Below, one piece after another: positions 27,690 to 36,555 of a stretch of DNA of 64,000 bases; within the stretch, counting starts at the first letter, position 1, and the number at the start of each line of letters is the position of its first letter. A program made the position numbers and the translations under genes. Location: positions 62,001 to 126,000 of the forward strand of contig CAZMNY010000006.1 of the NCBI GenBank assembly GCA_964567745.1, in the 5' to 3' direction. The stretch is from CAZMNY01 sp964567745. Its GTDB lineage: Bacteria > Planctomycetota > Planctomycetia > Pirellulales > Pirellulaceae. The notes beneath the pieces were generated by a model. It was not told the origin of the DNA, did no database searches, and saw only the letters and a list, made by a program, of their open reading frames with translations.

Positions 27690-28913
27690 ATGATTCACTC
27701 GACATCGTCACGCTGGCGACATGGCGCGTGTTGCTGCTTCATCGCAGTGCTAATCGTCGGCGCCGTCAACCCTCATCCGGCAGGAGCGATCGACACAAAG
27801 GAGTCGCTTGCATTGCTTGTCAGAACTCTGAACGAGACCAACGACTCGGCCGTTCAGAGCGCCGTGATGAAGGGCATGATGCGCGGACTGGAAGGCCGGC
27901 GAAGGGTGGAAGCTCCGATCGGCTGGACTGAGCTCAGTGAAAAGTTCGCCAGCAGCGACGACCGCAGAGTGAGGGAATTGTCGCTGCAGCTTGCCAACCT
28001 CTTTGGAGACCGCAAAGCAGTCGAACGAACCATCGGCATCGTACGAAACACCGAGGCCGATTCCACGGCGCGACGGACGGCCCTCCGAATGCTGCTGACT
28101 CAAAAAAATCGTAAAGCTTCCGAACTGTTGCAAGAACTGCTCGACGATCCGGCGATGCGGCTCGACGCAATTCGCGGCTACGCCTCGACTGAAATCGCAC
28201 AAGCCCCTGCCCTGCTACTGTCTCGCTACAAGCAGTTGAGTTCCGAACAGCGTCGCGCGGTCATCGAAACGCTCACGACACGCAAGAGCTACGCCAAGGC
28301 GTTGTTGACGGAGATCGAGCGAAAGTCGATTGCTCGCGATGAGATTCCCGCACACGTCGCGCGATCGCTGCACGGTCTGCTTGGAGAGCAGTTTGTTAAA
28401 GTGTTTGGTCCCGTAAAGTCGGTTGCCGAGGATCGCGAAAAGCTGATCGCGAAGTACAAGCGACTGCTGACTCCGGACCGCATCGGCGACGCGAGTGCTT
28501 CGCGAGGCCGAGTCGTTTTCAAGAAGACCTGTGCCTCATGCCACTTGCTTTATGGCGACGGTGCCAAAATTGGGCCGGACCTCACCGGTTCGAATCGAGC
28601 CAACCTCGACTACATTCTGCTAAACAGCGTCGATCCGAGTTTCGACGTTCCGGCTAGCTACAAGATGGTTTCGATCGTCACCGTCGAGGGCCGTGTACTG
28701 AACGGCGTCGTCGGCGAGGAAGATGCGACTCGCGTCGTTCTGAAAACCGTCGAGCAACCGCGCGTCGTGATCCTCAAAGAAGATATCGAAACGAGGTCGG
28801 TCTCGCCCAAGTCGATGATGCCGAACGGGCAGCTCGATGAGTTGAAACGGCAGGAAGTCGCCGACCTGATCAAATATTTGAGAACGACCGAGCAGGTGGA
28901 GGAAGCAAAGTGA
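27690..28913 (+). CDS. Exported c-type cytochrome with PVC heme-binding domain
   Basis: From the ATG at 27690 the product is 407 residues. A signal sequence (CCCFIAVLIVGAVNPHPAGA, about 13-32) is followed by roughly 220 residues of alpha-helical repeats (HEAT-like: AVMKGMMRGLEG, LSLQLANLFGDR). Then comes the planctomycete/verrucomicrobial heme domain: GRVVFKKTCASCHLLYGDG with CASCH at 281-285, KIGPDLTGSN, VDPS, the MVSIVTVEGRVLNGVV block and SMMPNGQLD with the likely axial methionine. The frame is open far upstream, but that extension is a shadow of the preceding gene. The stop overlaps the GTG start of the beta-propeller gene by 4 bases, so the two products are made together, probably as one electron-transfer or dehydrogenase complex. 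Confidence 0.88.
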   Translation: MIHSTSSRWRHGACCCFIAVLIVGAVNPHPAGAIDTKESLALLVRTLNETNDSAVQSAVMKGMMRGLEGRRRVEAPIGWTELSEKFASSDDRRVRELSLQLANLFGDRKAVERTIGIVRNTEADSTARRTALRMLLTQKNRKASELLQELLDDPAMRLDAIRGYASTEIAQAPALLLSRYKQLSSEQRRAVIETLTTRKSYAKALLTEIERKSIARDEIPAHVARSLHGLLGEQFVKVFGPVKSVAEDREKLIAKYKRLLTPDRIGDASASRGRVVFKKTCASCHLLYGDGAKIGPDLTGSNRANLDYILLNSVDPSFDVPASYKMVSIVTVEGRVLNGVVGEEDATRVVLKTVEQPRVVILKEDIETRSVSPKSMMPNGQLDELKRQEVADLIKYLRTTEQVEEAK

Positions 28914-31261
28914 TCCATTCCCTCAACATCGCACGCTGGAAGTCGGCGCCAATCGTTGTGGCCGCTTTGATGAGCATGACGTCCATCGCGCACGCCCAGC
29001 AGCCCAAGAACAAGCTTCCGAAAAAACAACACAAGACGAGCAATGCGCCGTTCCTAAAGCCCTCGCAGGCCGTAGCAAAAATGTCGGTGCCTGAGGGATT
29101 CGAAGTCACCGTGTTCGCGTCGGAGCCTGACATCGCCGAACCCATTGCATTCTGCTTTGACCATCGAGGCCGAATGTGGGTCGCGGAAAACTTTAACTAT
29201 CAAACGCGTCGACAGCACACAGACGATCCGGTCAGTCGAATTCAGATTCTCGAAGATACCGACGGTGATGGCGTCTTTGACAAGAAGAAGACGTTTACCG
29301 ACAAGCTGACTTTCACGTCAGGATTGGCGTGCGGTTTTGGCGGAGTGTTTGTGGGATCGCCGCCGAACTTGACATTCATCCCCGATGCGGACGGCGACGA
29401 CAAACCCGATGGGCCTCCGCAGATTCTGCTCGATGGCTGGGGCATCAACGATCGCCATGAGACGCTCAACAGTTTCAATTGGGGACCGGACGGCTGGCTC
29501 TATGGTTGCCATGGAGTCTTTACCCACTCTCGAGTCGGTTATCCCGGCGACGACGACTCGAAACGACAGTTCATCGACGGCGGAATCTGGCGCTACCATC
29601 CGACTCGCAAGAAATTCGAAATCTTTGCCCGAGGTTTGTCCAACCCCTGGGGATTCGACTTTGACGATCACGGCCAAGGATTCGCAACCTGCTGTGTGAT
29701 TCCTCATCTGTTTCACGTCGTCCAGGGCGGCGTGTATCACAAGCAAAGTCGCGCACACGTCAATCCGTACATCTACGACGACATCAAAACAATCCGCGAC
29801 CACACGCACTTGTCGGCACACGGCGGCGCCAGGTTCTATCTTGCGGACACGTTTCCCAAGAAGTATCGCAACCGGCTGTTCATGTGCAACATCCACGAGC
29901 ACGCCGTGTTGACCGACGTGATGGAGCGGAAGGGTTCGAGCTTTATTGGCCATCACGGCGACGACTTCATGCCGACCAATGATCTCGCGTGGGTTGGGTT
30001 CAGCGTCGAGACGGGCCCCGAAGGCGGCGTCTACCTTCTCGACTGGCACGACACCGACGTCTGCGGAAACGCTGTCAATTTCCCCAATAGCGGCCGCATC
30101 TACCGCGTCATGCCCAAAGGAGCAAAACCGACGGCTCGCCCCAACCTCACGACGATGACGGATGTCGAACTGGTGCAGCTGCAAACGCATTCCAACGATT
30201 GGTTCGTTCGTCATGCGCGAACACTATTGCAGTCACGCGCCGCCAAAGGATCGCTAGATCGTTCTCTGGTCCATGCTCAATTGAATGAGCAGTTTCAGTC
30301 GGCAGCGTCATCACCAAAACGATTGCGGGCGCTCTGGTCTCTGCAAGTCACCGACGGCCTCGATTCTGCTCGGCTCGAAGCGTTGTTAGAGCACAAGGAT
30401 GAACATGTTCGCGCATGGGCAATCCAGTTTCTGTGCGATCGCAGCTCGGTCAACGCCTTCCAGGATGCGAGCAAAGCGACAGAGCCGGTAATTGAGAGTT
30501 CAGTCCTCGATTCATTCGCCACTCTGGCCAAAGATGATCCGTCTCCGATTGTGCGGCTCTACCTTGCATCGGCGGTGCAACGTCTGCCGTTTAACGATCG
30601 CTGGAGCATTCTCGAGGGGCTTGCGTCTCACTCAGAAGACATTGGCGACAACAACCTGCCACGCATGTACTGGTTCGGCCTGGAACCGATGGTGTCCGGA
30701 CACCCGCACAATTCGCTGCGACTTGCGGTCAAAGGGAGAGTCCCGGCACTGCAGCAGTTTGTCGCTCGCCGACTCGTCTCCGGCGACTCTCCCCCGGCCG
30801 TCGTCAATCGAGCTCGCCCGATGAAGCAATTGCCTCGGTGGCAAAAGACCATTCAGACGGTGGCGCCGGGATTTCAGGTGCGAAACGTAGGCGAAGGCGG
30901 CGTTGTGAGTCATGCGGAATTTCGCAACACGACGGCCGTACAGACGCATCCGCTGAACCGAAAGACGCCGAGCAGCCTGTTCCGCGAACTGACGATTCCG
31001 AAGAACCAAAAGACGCAACTCAAACTGCGAGTGAGCCATCACCCGCATGGCGACTGGCAACTTCGCGTTCTCGCGTCGGGCAAAGTTCTGACCGACCAGA
31101 TCGTCGGCCCCAAGACCGTCTCCGACGACGAGTGGCTGGATGTCACGGTCGATCTGAGCGGCTTCGCCGGCCAAAAAATCGCCCTGTCGATCGAGAACCG
31201 TCCAAACAATTGGTTTAACGAATGGGCGTACTGGAACAAGGTGACTGTGGTCAGCGAGTAA
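28910..31261 (+). CDS. PVC-type membrane-bound dehydrogenase-like beta-propeller protein
   Basis: A 783-residue exported protein starting at a GTG that overlaps the preceding cytochrome gene (GTGA). A signal peptide (IVVAALMSMTSIAHAQQ) is followed by the PVC N-terminal propeller: VPEGFEVTVFASEPDIAEPI, GRMWVAENFNYQ, ILEDTDGDGVFDKKKTF, WGPDGWLYGCHGVFTHSRVG and GLSNPWGFDFDDHGQGF. About residues 410-580 are helical repeats, and the end is a beta-sandwich module (HHPHGDWQLRVLASGKVL to FNEWAYWNKVTVVSE) that may bind carbohydrate. In most relatives the heme domain is fused at the C-terminus; here it is missing and supplied by the upstream gene. It is soluble-glucose-dehydrogenase-like by fold; the substrate is unknown. 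Confidence 0.87.
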   Translation: MIHSLNIARWKSAPIVVAALMSMTSIAHAQQPKNKLPKKQHKTSNAPFLKPSQAVAKMSVPEGFEVTVFASEPDIAEPIAFCFDHRGRMWVAENFNYQTRRQHTDDPVSRIQILEDTDGDGVFDKKKTFTDKLTFTSGLACGFGGVFVGSPPNLTFIPDADGDDKPDGPPQILLDGWGINDRHETLNSFNWGPDGWLYGCHGVFTHSRVGYPGDDDSKRQFIDGGIWRYHPTRKKFEIFARGLSNPWGFDFDDHGQGFATCCVIPHLFHVVQGGVYHKQSRAHVNPYIYDDIKTIRDHTHLSAHGGARFYLADTFPKKYRNRLFMCNIHEHAVLTDVMERKGSSFIGHHGDDFMPTNDLAWVGFSVETGPEGGVYLLDWHDTDVCGNAVNFPNSGRIYRVMPKGAKPTARPNLTTMTDVELVQLQTHSNDWFVRHARTLLQSRAAKGSLDRSLVHAQLNEQFQSAASSPKRLRALWSLQVTDGLDSARLEALLEHKDEHVRAWAIQFLCDRSSVNAFQDASKATEPVIESSVLDSFATLAKDDPSPIVRLYLASAVQRLPFNDRWSILEGLASHSEDIGDNNLPRMYWFGLEPMVSGHPHNSLRLAVKGRVPALQQFVARRLVSGDSPPAVVNRARPMKQLPRWQKTIQTVAPGFQVRNVGEGGVVSHAEFRNTTAVQTHPLNRKTPSSLFRELTIPKNQKTQLKLRVSHHPHGDWQLRVLASGKVLTDQIVGPKTVSDDEWLDVTVDLSGFAGQKIALSIENRPNNWFNEWAYWNKVTVVSE

Positions 31262-31270
31262 CGTGGCCGC

Positions 31271-33154
31271 ATGTCGTTTGCCGGAATCGCAATCCCCAAC
31301 CCAATCGAAAGTTTGATGATGCGTGGACGATGTCGATCACGGCGCGAGACCATATTGATCATGTCGACGGCGTGCGCGCTAATGCTGTGTCGGCAAGGTC
31401 GATCCGAGCACGCTACCACTGACGCCAGAGCGGCGGATAAACGCCCCAACATTATCGTCTTCTACACCGATGATCACGGCCATGCGGACCTGTCGTGCCA
31501 AGGCGTGTTGGAGGATATCAAGACTCCGAATGTCGATGCGCTCGCGGCGAATGGAGTTTTGGCGCGACACGGCTACAGCACGGCGCCGCAATGCGTGCCG
31601 TCGCGAGCTGGATTATTGGTCGGCAAATTTCAATCGAAGTTTGGCGTCGAATCGAACGGCAAAGACCTGAGTGGGTTTAACAAGGAACTCACGATCGCCG
31701 AGCGACTGCGTGACGCTGGTTACGTAACTGCCCAGTTTGGCAAATGGCATCTCGGACCCGGTCCCAAGATTACCGAGCACGGATTTCGCCACGTCTTTAA
31801 TCAGAACGCCCAGCGACCATTCGCCGCCAACATCGGACTGGATGGCCGCGACCGCGAGATGTCGAGCCTGCCTCCGGCCATGTATCACATCGACGCCTGC
31901 AGCCGCGCGGCAGCGTCAACGATTGAGCGTTACAAGAACGAGCCGTTCTTTCTGTACATCGCCTATCGCGCGCCGCACGTGCCTCTCGACGCGCCGAAAA
32001 CATACCTCGATCGCTTTCCGGGAAAGATGCCTCAGCGCCGGCGCCAAGCGCTCGCGATGTTGTCGGCAGTGGACGACGGCGTGGGACTAATCACACGCAC
32101 CTTGGCGGAGCATAAACTCACCGAGCGGACGCTCATCTTCTATATCGGCGACAACGGCGCGCCGCTCAAGATTCACAAGCTGGACGCCCCCGGCGGAGGA
32201 CCCGGCTGGGATGGTTCGCTCAACGATCCTCTGAACGGTGAAAAGGGCATGCTCGCCGAAGGCGGAATGCACGTCCCATTCGTGATCTCTTGGCCAGGGA
32301 CGATTCCTGGCGAGCAAGTCTTCCAGCACCCTGTCGGCGCGCTCGATGTCGCTGCGACGGCTGCGGAACTCGCTTCTCTGAAGACGAAGCCCGGCGATTT
32401 AGACGGAGTCAATCTCGTTCCCCACCTGACTGGAAAAGTGAAGACTCCGCCGCACGACATTCTGACTTGGCGCTGGTTGGGCCAGTCGGCAATTCGCGAA
32501 GGGGCTTGGAAGTTGCTTCGAGGTGGTGATCGTGAGTACCTCTACAACTTGCAAACGGATATCGAAGAGAAGCACAACGTCGCCAGCGAGCACCCAGAGA
32601 TCGCCGCGCGATTACGGCGCAAACTGACGACATGGGCAAGTGAACTCAAACCGCCTGGACTCGCATTGGGCGAGCTTTCGAACGCCGCCAGCGACTATTT
32701 CGACTACTACCTCGAGGGGAAACCGCCGACTCGAGTTCGCATGAGACCGACCGTTGGCAAATCGACCGCGGGCTCGTGGCTCGTTCGCAACGGCGCCATG
32801 AAACGAACTAGCGACGGACTGTCGATCTCGCGCAAAGCAAACGGCAGACAGCCTGTCTTTATTACTCGAAACGGCATTACGCTGCCTGGTCCTGTCTCCG
32901 TAACGCTTTCCGTCCGGGCGGCCGTGAAAGGCCCAGTTGTCGTCGCGTGGAGGACGAAGGGCGATCGAATATTCTCCTCGGAGAATCGTGTTGCCATGCA
33001 ATTTGACACGCCCGGGCAATGGCAATCGCTAAGCGAGACGATTGACGCCAAAGAAATCATTCACGTAAGGATTCAGTTTCCCGGCAACCAAGCAGTCGTG
33101 AAAGACCTACAGCTCAAATCGGCAACTGGCAAACCCGTAACACTGGATAAGTAG
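31271..33154 (+). CDS. Formylglycine-type sulfatase with C-terminal beta module
   Basis: A 627-residue secreted sulfatase. PNIIVFYTDDHGHADLSCQG is the first metal block. Cys108 in CVPSRAGLLVG is the formylglycine site (CxPxR with Ser in place of Thr). DAGYVTAQFGKWHLGPG and YIGDNGAP follow. The hydrophobic leader (ILIMSTACALMLC) suggests the true start may be at 31316 or 31361; 31271 is the longest frame and has no clear ribosome site. About residues 490-627 form a beta-rich module resembling that of the sulfatase at 24593. It lies 9 bases after the propeller gene, closing the polysaccharide cluster, and faces a minus-strand gene. Confidence 0.92.
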   Translation: MSFAGIAIPNPIESLMMRGRCRSRRETILIMSTACALMLCRQGRSEHATTDARAADKRPNIIVFYTDDHGHADLSCQGVLEDIKTPNVDALAANGVLARHGYSTAPQCVPSRAGLLVGKFQSKFGVESNGKDLSGFNKELTIAERLRDAGYVTAQFGKWHLGPGPKITEHGFRHVFNQNAQRPFAANIGLDGRDREMSSLPPAMYHIDACSRAAASTIERYKNEPFFLYIAYRAPHVPLDAPKTYLDRFPGKMPQRRRQALAMLSAVDDGVGLITRTLAEHKLTERTLIFYIGDNGAPLKIHKLDAPGGGPGWDGSLNDPLNGEKGMLAEGGMHVPFVISWPGTIPGEQVFQHPVGALDVAATAAELASLKTKPGDLDGVNLVPHLTGKVKTPPHDILTWRWLGQSAIREGAWKLLRGGDREYLYNLQTDIEEKHNVASEHPEIAARLRRKLTTWASELKPPGLALGELSNAASDYFDYYLEGKPPTRVRMRPTVGKSTAGSWLVRNGAMKRTSDGLSISRKANGRQPVFITRNGITLPGPVSVTLSVRAAVKGPVVVAWRTKGDRIFSSENRVAMQFDTPGQWQSLSETIDAKEIIHVRIQFPGNQAVVKDLQLKSATGKPVTLDK

Positions 33155-33390
33155 CTTCGTCCTGTTGGTCAACTTACAGCGATCAATTGTATCGGTGGCT
33201 GAAGCCCGCAGGTATGCTGTTCGCGCTGTTCATGCAGAGCAAGCGGCCGGACGGTCCGCCGTTTCACTGTGACCTAGAGAGGATGCGTGAGTTGTTCCCG
33301 AACGACGAATGGACTTGGAGCGACGAACTCAAAGAGATTGCGCATCCGTCAGGCTTGACGGAAATCAATGCCGTGCTGATTCGCCAATAG
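33151..33390 (+). pseudogene. C-terminal remnant of a TPMT-like methyltransferase
   Basis: After an in-frame stop at 33148 the frame reads about 79 residues, including YRWLKPAGMLFALFMQSKRP, GPPFHCDLERMRELFP and HPSGLTEINAVLIRQ. This matches the last strands of thiopurine-methyltransferase-like SAM-dependent methyltransferases. The SAM-binding N-terminal two thirds are absent, there is no proper start, and the fragment lies directly behind the sulfatase stop. It is best read as a decayed gene end. Confidence 0.65.
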
Positions 33391-33423
33391 GAACGACTCG
33401 ACAAGTGTCAGCCGTTCGCCACT

Positions 33424-34308
33424 CTATTTTTTTGAGAGCAGACCGCGACTCTTCATCCACCGTTCGCAGCTCTTCGGCCAACTCGATGCCGGATGCTCTG
33501 AAGGACGCATCCCGAATCCGTGTCCGCCGCTCGCGTAGACGTGCAGTTCCGCCGGGACCTTGGCTTTCTTGAGCGCCAAATACATCGCGATGCTATTCTC
33601 GGAACTGATGCGGTCGTCCCCCGCATGCGCGAAAAACGTCTGCGGGCTCTCCGACGTCACTCTGATCTCGGGCAGCAAGCCCTTGCTATCACCGAGGTAT
33701 GCGGGATAGACGAGAACGGCAAAATCGGGTCGACAGCTTATGCGGTCAATCTCATCGAAGGAATCGTAATGCCGCTTGTCGTAATTCGTCGAGGCCGTGG
33801 CGGACAGGTGTCCGCCCGCCGAGAATCCGAGAATGCCAATTCGATTTGCGTCGATGCCCCAGTCGCTGGCGTGCTTCCGAACGAGACTCATCGCCCGCTG
33901 CGCATCCTGCAGAGGCGCGTCGTGCTTTTCGCGGTCCTTCCGCCTAGGCACTCGATACTTCAAGACGATTCCCGTGACGCCGATCGAATTCAACCACTCG
34001 GCAACCTCGGTGCCCTCGAGATCCCAGGCCAAAATATGGTAGCCTCCGCCGGGACAGATAAGCACGGCCGCGCCGGTGTTCTTTTCCTTGTCTGGTCGAT
34101 ACACCGTGATGGTCGGTTTCGTAACATTCGTCAGCCGCTTGATCGCTTTGGCCTCACGTCGAGGCTCTTGAAGTTTCTCCTCGCCAACGTCTCCCTTTTC
34201 ACCCGGCACAGCGCCGGGCCACACAGTTAAAGTGAGCGGTTTCTCCGCAGCGTCGACCGACGAGAAGCAAGTAAGGCTGAGTAGCAATATGGCGAGTACA
34301 GTTCTCAT
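33424..34308 (-). CDS. Secreted alpha/beta-hydrolase, xylan-esterase/BD-FAE-like
   Basis: A 294-residue exported hydrolase with signal peptide MRTVLAILLLSLTCFSSVDA. Motifs: VLICPGGGYHILAWDLEG (oxyanion region, HGGG-like), nucleophile elbow GILGFSAGGHLSA, the acid in FAHAGDDRISS and the catalytic histidine in YASGGHGFGM. These features fit the bacterial esterase group containing acetyl-xylan and feruloyl esterases. Side-chain ester removal from polysaccharides would suit the sulfatase neighbourhood, but substrate is inference. The ATG at 34308 was chosen for the signal peptide; a TTG at 34329 is possible. It converges with the sulfatase gene and lies 69 bases after the end of the next minus-strand gene. 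Confidence 0.88.
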   Translation of the reverse strand: MRTVLAILLLSLTCFSSVDAAEKPLTLTVWPGAVPGEKGDVGEEKLQEPRREAKAIKRLTNVTKPTITVYRPDKEKNTGAAVLICPGGGYHILAWDLEGTEVAEWLNSIGVTGIVLKYRVPRRKDREKHDAPLQDAQRAMSLVRKHASDWGIDANRIGILGFSAGGHLSATASTNYDKRHYDSFDEIDRISCRPDFAVLVYPAYLGDSKGLLPEIRVTSESPQTFFAHAGDDRISSENSIAMYLALKKAKVPAELHVYASGGHGFGMRPSEHPASSWPKSCERWMKSRGLLSKK

Positions 34309-34377
34309 TGGTTGTTGTCCCGGTTTCAAGTTGATCGTTAAGACGCGACTGATTCGGCTGTTCGAGAGGTCGTTTTA

Positions 34378-34854
34378 CTATCCGGTTTGAGCAAGTATCA
34401 CGACGTAATTCTTGCCGTGTTCCTTGGCGCACTTAAGGCAGGTTGTGTAGTAGAAGTACGTGTTGTCAGAAGATAGTCCCTTGGCGCCGACGTATTCTTT
34501 CATCTGTTTGCACCATGTTCTGATCTCACTGAATGGGCCTTCAAACACCTTGCTTTGAAACGATTCGGAAAGGTGCGCCAACGTCGCGCTAGGAACGTCT
34601 TTGGTAACAGAGATGTAGACATCGGCGCCCCACAGCGAGTTCTCGTCGGCGAGTATGATCGGCTGGTCCTGCTTGGCGCCCGCCGGTTTGATTTTTCCCA
34701 TGTTACGCGTAACGACGGTGCCGAAATTGAGCGGAATGTGGAGAAAACTTCGCACACGGTCCTTCACAAATGGCTTGTTCTCCCACTCCAACACCTGCTC
34801 GTCCCACGGTTCCGGATCGAATCGAGGACAACAAATGTCATTGGCGTCAACCAT
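34378..34854 (-). CDS. Conserved hypothetical cytoplasmic protein
   Basis: A 158-residue soluble protein of a widespread family that databases label hydrolase or hypothetical. Recognisable stretches are PRFDPEPWDEQVLEWENKPF, FVKDRVRSFLHIPLNFGTVV, GADVYISVTKDVP and the C-terminal FYYTTCLKCAKEHGKNYVVI, with a CxxC pair (CLKC). I know of no established function. The ATG overlaps the stop of a short upstream frame (34847-34972) within ATGGTTGA, which suggests it once followed a longer gene in an operon. Confidence 0.8.
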   Translation of the reverse strand: MVDANDICCPRFDPEPWDEQVLEWENKPFVKDRVRSFLHIPLNFGTVVTRNMGKIKPAGAKQDQPIILADENSLWGADVYISVTKDVPSATLAHLSESFQSKVFEGPFSEIRTWCKQMKEYVGAKGLSSDNTYFYYTTCLKCAKEHGKNYVVILAQTG

Positions 34855-34972
34855 CGTGCACGTTGCCTTTCGCCGTCAGTCTTAGAAACGACCAATCCTC
34901 GGGTTTCGCCGTTTGGGCAGCCAGAGTTGCTTGCCATTGCTTCGCCTTTTCGCTGTCGCCATAGCGAGCCAA
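34847..34972 (-). pseudogene. 41-residue C-terminal gene remnant
   Basis: Minus-strand frame from a TTG at 34972, directly after an in-frame TAA, reading LARYGDSEKAKQWQATLAAQ, then TAKPEDWSFLRLTAKGNVHDG and stop. The composition is protein-like, whereas other frames across it are not. The stop overlaps the ATG of the 34854 gene. I read it as the tail of a lost upstream gene; a tiny functional peptide is possible. A TATAAT hexamer sits at 34977-34972 on this strand. The rest of the gap to 35185 shows nothing I can name. Confidence 0.4.
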
Positions 34973-35185
34973 TTATAGCCAAATTATTCGCGCTGCTCTC
35001 GGAAACGAGGACCGGGTGCCACTATTGGATCCCCTAAGACCGTTTATTGCTGCAGGGGTTTGACCGAGGGCGGCGGATCAATGAAACTGACGACAAGCCG
35101 GATCGCATGACCATACACTTTCGTCCGGCGCTCATGCCTCATTCGCCCGCCTCGCTTTGACGTTTCCTAAGACAAAGGTCAATCC

Positions 35186-36487
35186 ATGAACATCAGGTTT
35201 GCCGTCGCAGTTGCGTTGCTATCTTCTTTCGGACTTGTTTCCTTGACCGCCGTGTCGCTCCAAGCCGAAAACTGGCCGCAATGGCGAGGCGGACGTAACG
35301 ATGGAGTCAGCCAAGAGACTGGGCTGCCGGTGACGTGGAGCAAGACAAAGAACGTCGCATGGCGACTCGCTTTGCCCGGGCCCAGCGGCGCCACGCCTGT
35401 GGTTTGGGGCGAACAGATCTTCCTCACCAGCGTCAACGATGACGGTCAATTGCTCTTGCTTTGTGTCAGTACCAACGGGGAAGAACAGTGGCGGCAAGTC
35501 GTCGGTCAGGGCAACCGAAATGTCCGCGGCGACGAAGGCAACTCGGCATCGCCTTCGCCTTCAACCGACGGCAAACACGTCTGGACGTTCATGGCCAACG
35601 GGATTCTCGCCTGCTATACCGTCGACGGAAAACAAGCTTGGAAGCTCGACCTGCAAGATCGTTATGGCAAATTTAAGATCGCCTTCGGCATGACCGCCAC
35701 CCCCGTGCTCGATCGAGGCCGGCTTTATGTGCAGCTGATTCACGGCGAAGGCAAAGCGGAAACACAAGAGGCGCGAGTCGTCTGCCTGGAAGCGGTCAGC
35801 GGCGACGAGATTTGGCAGCAGAAACGGCCGAGCGACGCGATCAAGGAGTGCGAACATTCGTATGCTTCGCCGATGCTGTACCGCGACAAGGACCGTGAAT
35901 TCTTGCTGACGCATGGCGCCGACTATGTCGTCGCGCACGAGCTTGAAGACGGACATGAGTTGTGGCGATGTGGCGATTTGAATCCGCTTGGCCAGTACAA
36001 CCCAACACTGCGATTCGTCTCTTCGCCGCTCGCGACGCCAGGTTTGATCATCATACCATCGGCCAAGCGAGGACCTGTATTCGCCATCAAGCCGAACGCC
36101 AAGGGCGACATCACTGAAAAAGAAAATGCGTTTGTCTGGAAGCTGAAGAAGAATACGCCCGACGTTCCCTCGCCTCTGCTTTACGACGGCCTTGTATACC
36201 TCTGCCGAGAGAACGGCAACCTGATGTGCCTCGACGCCAAGAGCGGCGAGCTGCTGTACGAAAACCGAACGACAGCCGATCGGCACCGGGCCTCGCCGGT
36301 AGCCAGCGAAGGCAAAATCTACACAACGGCTCGCGGCGGCGTCGTCACCGTAACGAAAGCCGGTCGCGCATTCGAAATCCTGGCTCAAAACAAACTGGGC
36401 GAAGACATTTCCGCCTCGCCCGCAATCTCCAACGGACGCATCTATCTGCGAACGTTCGAAGCTCTCTATGCGATCGAGAAGCAGTAA
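35186..36487 (+). CDS. PQQ-binding-like beta-propeller protein, secreted
   Basis: A 433-residue protein with Sec signal AVAVALLSSFGLVSLTAVSLQA and a good ribosome site (aaaggt). The mature end begins NWPQWRGGRNDGVSQETGLP, the standard opening of planctomycete PQQ-like propellers. Repeats follow: LLCVSTNGEEQWRQ, YTVDGKQAWKLDLQDRYG, LVYLCRENGNLMCLDAKSGE, GKIYTTARGGVVTVTKAG and ISNGRIYLRTFEALYAIEKQ. These resemble BamB and PQQ-dehydrogenase blades, but no catalytic calcium/PQQ site is evident, so a structural or binding role is as likely as an enzymatic one. It stands alone, with a repeat region downstream. Confidence 0.9.
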   Translation: MNIRFAVAVALLSSFGLVSLTAVSLQAENWPQWRGGRNDGVSQETGLPVTWSKTKNVAWRLALPGPSGATPVVWGEQIFLTSVNDDGQLLLLCVSTNGEEQWRQVVGQGNRNVRGDEGNSASPSPSTDGKHVWTFMANGILACYTVDGKQAWKLDLQDRYGKFKIAFGMTATPVLDRGRLYVQLIHGEGKAETQEARVVCLEAVSGDEIWQQKRPSDAIKECEHSYASPMLYRDKDREFLLTHGADYVVAHELEDGHELWRCGDLNPLGQYNPTLRFVSSPLATPGLIIIPSAKRGPVFAIKPNAKGDITEKENAFVWKLKKNTPDVPSPLLYDGLVYLCRENGNLMCLDAKSGELLYENRTTADRHRASPVASEGKIYTTARGGVVTVTKAGRAFEILAQNKLGEDISASPAISNGRIYLRTFEALYAIEKQ

Positions 36488-36555
36488 GGCCTATTCGCCG
36501 TCCGATACGACCCGACCGCAATGCCGCGCCACGCCCCAGACAACGGCGCTGAGTT

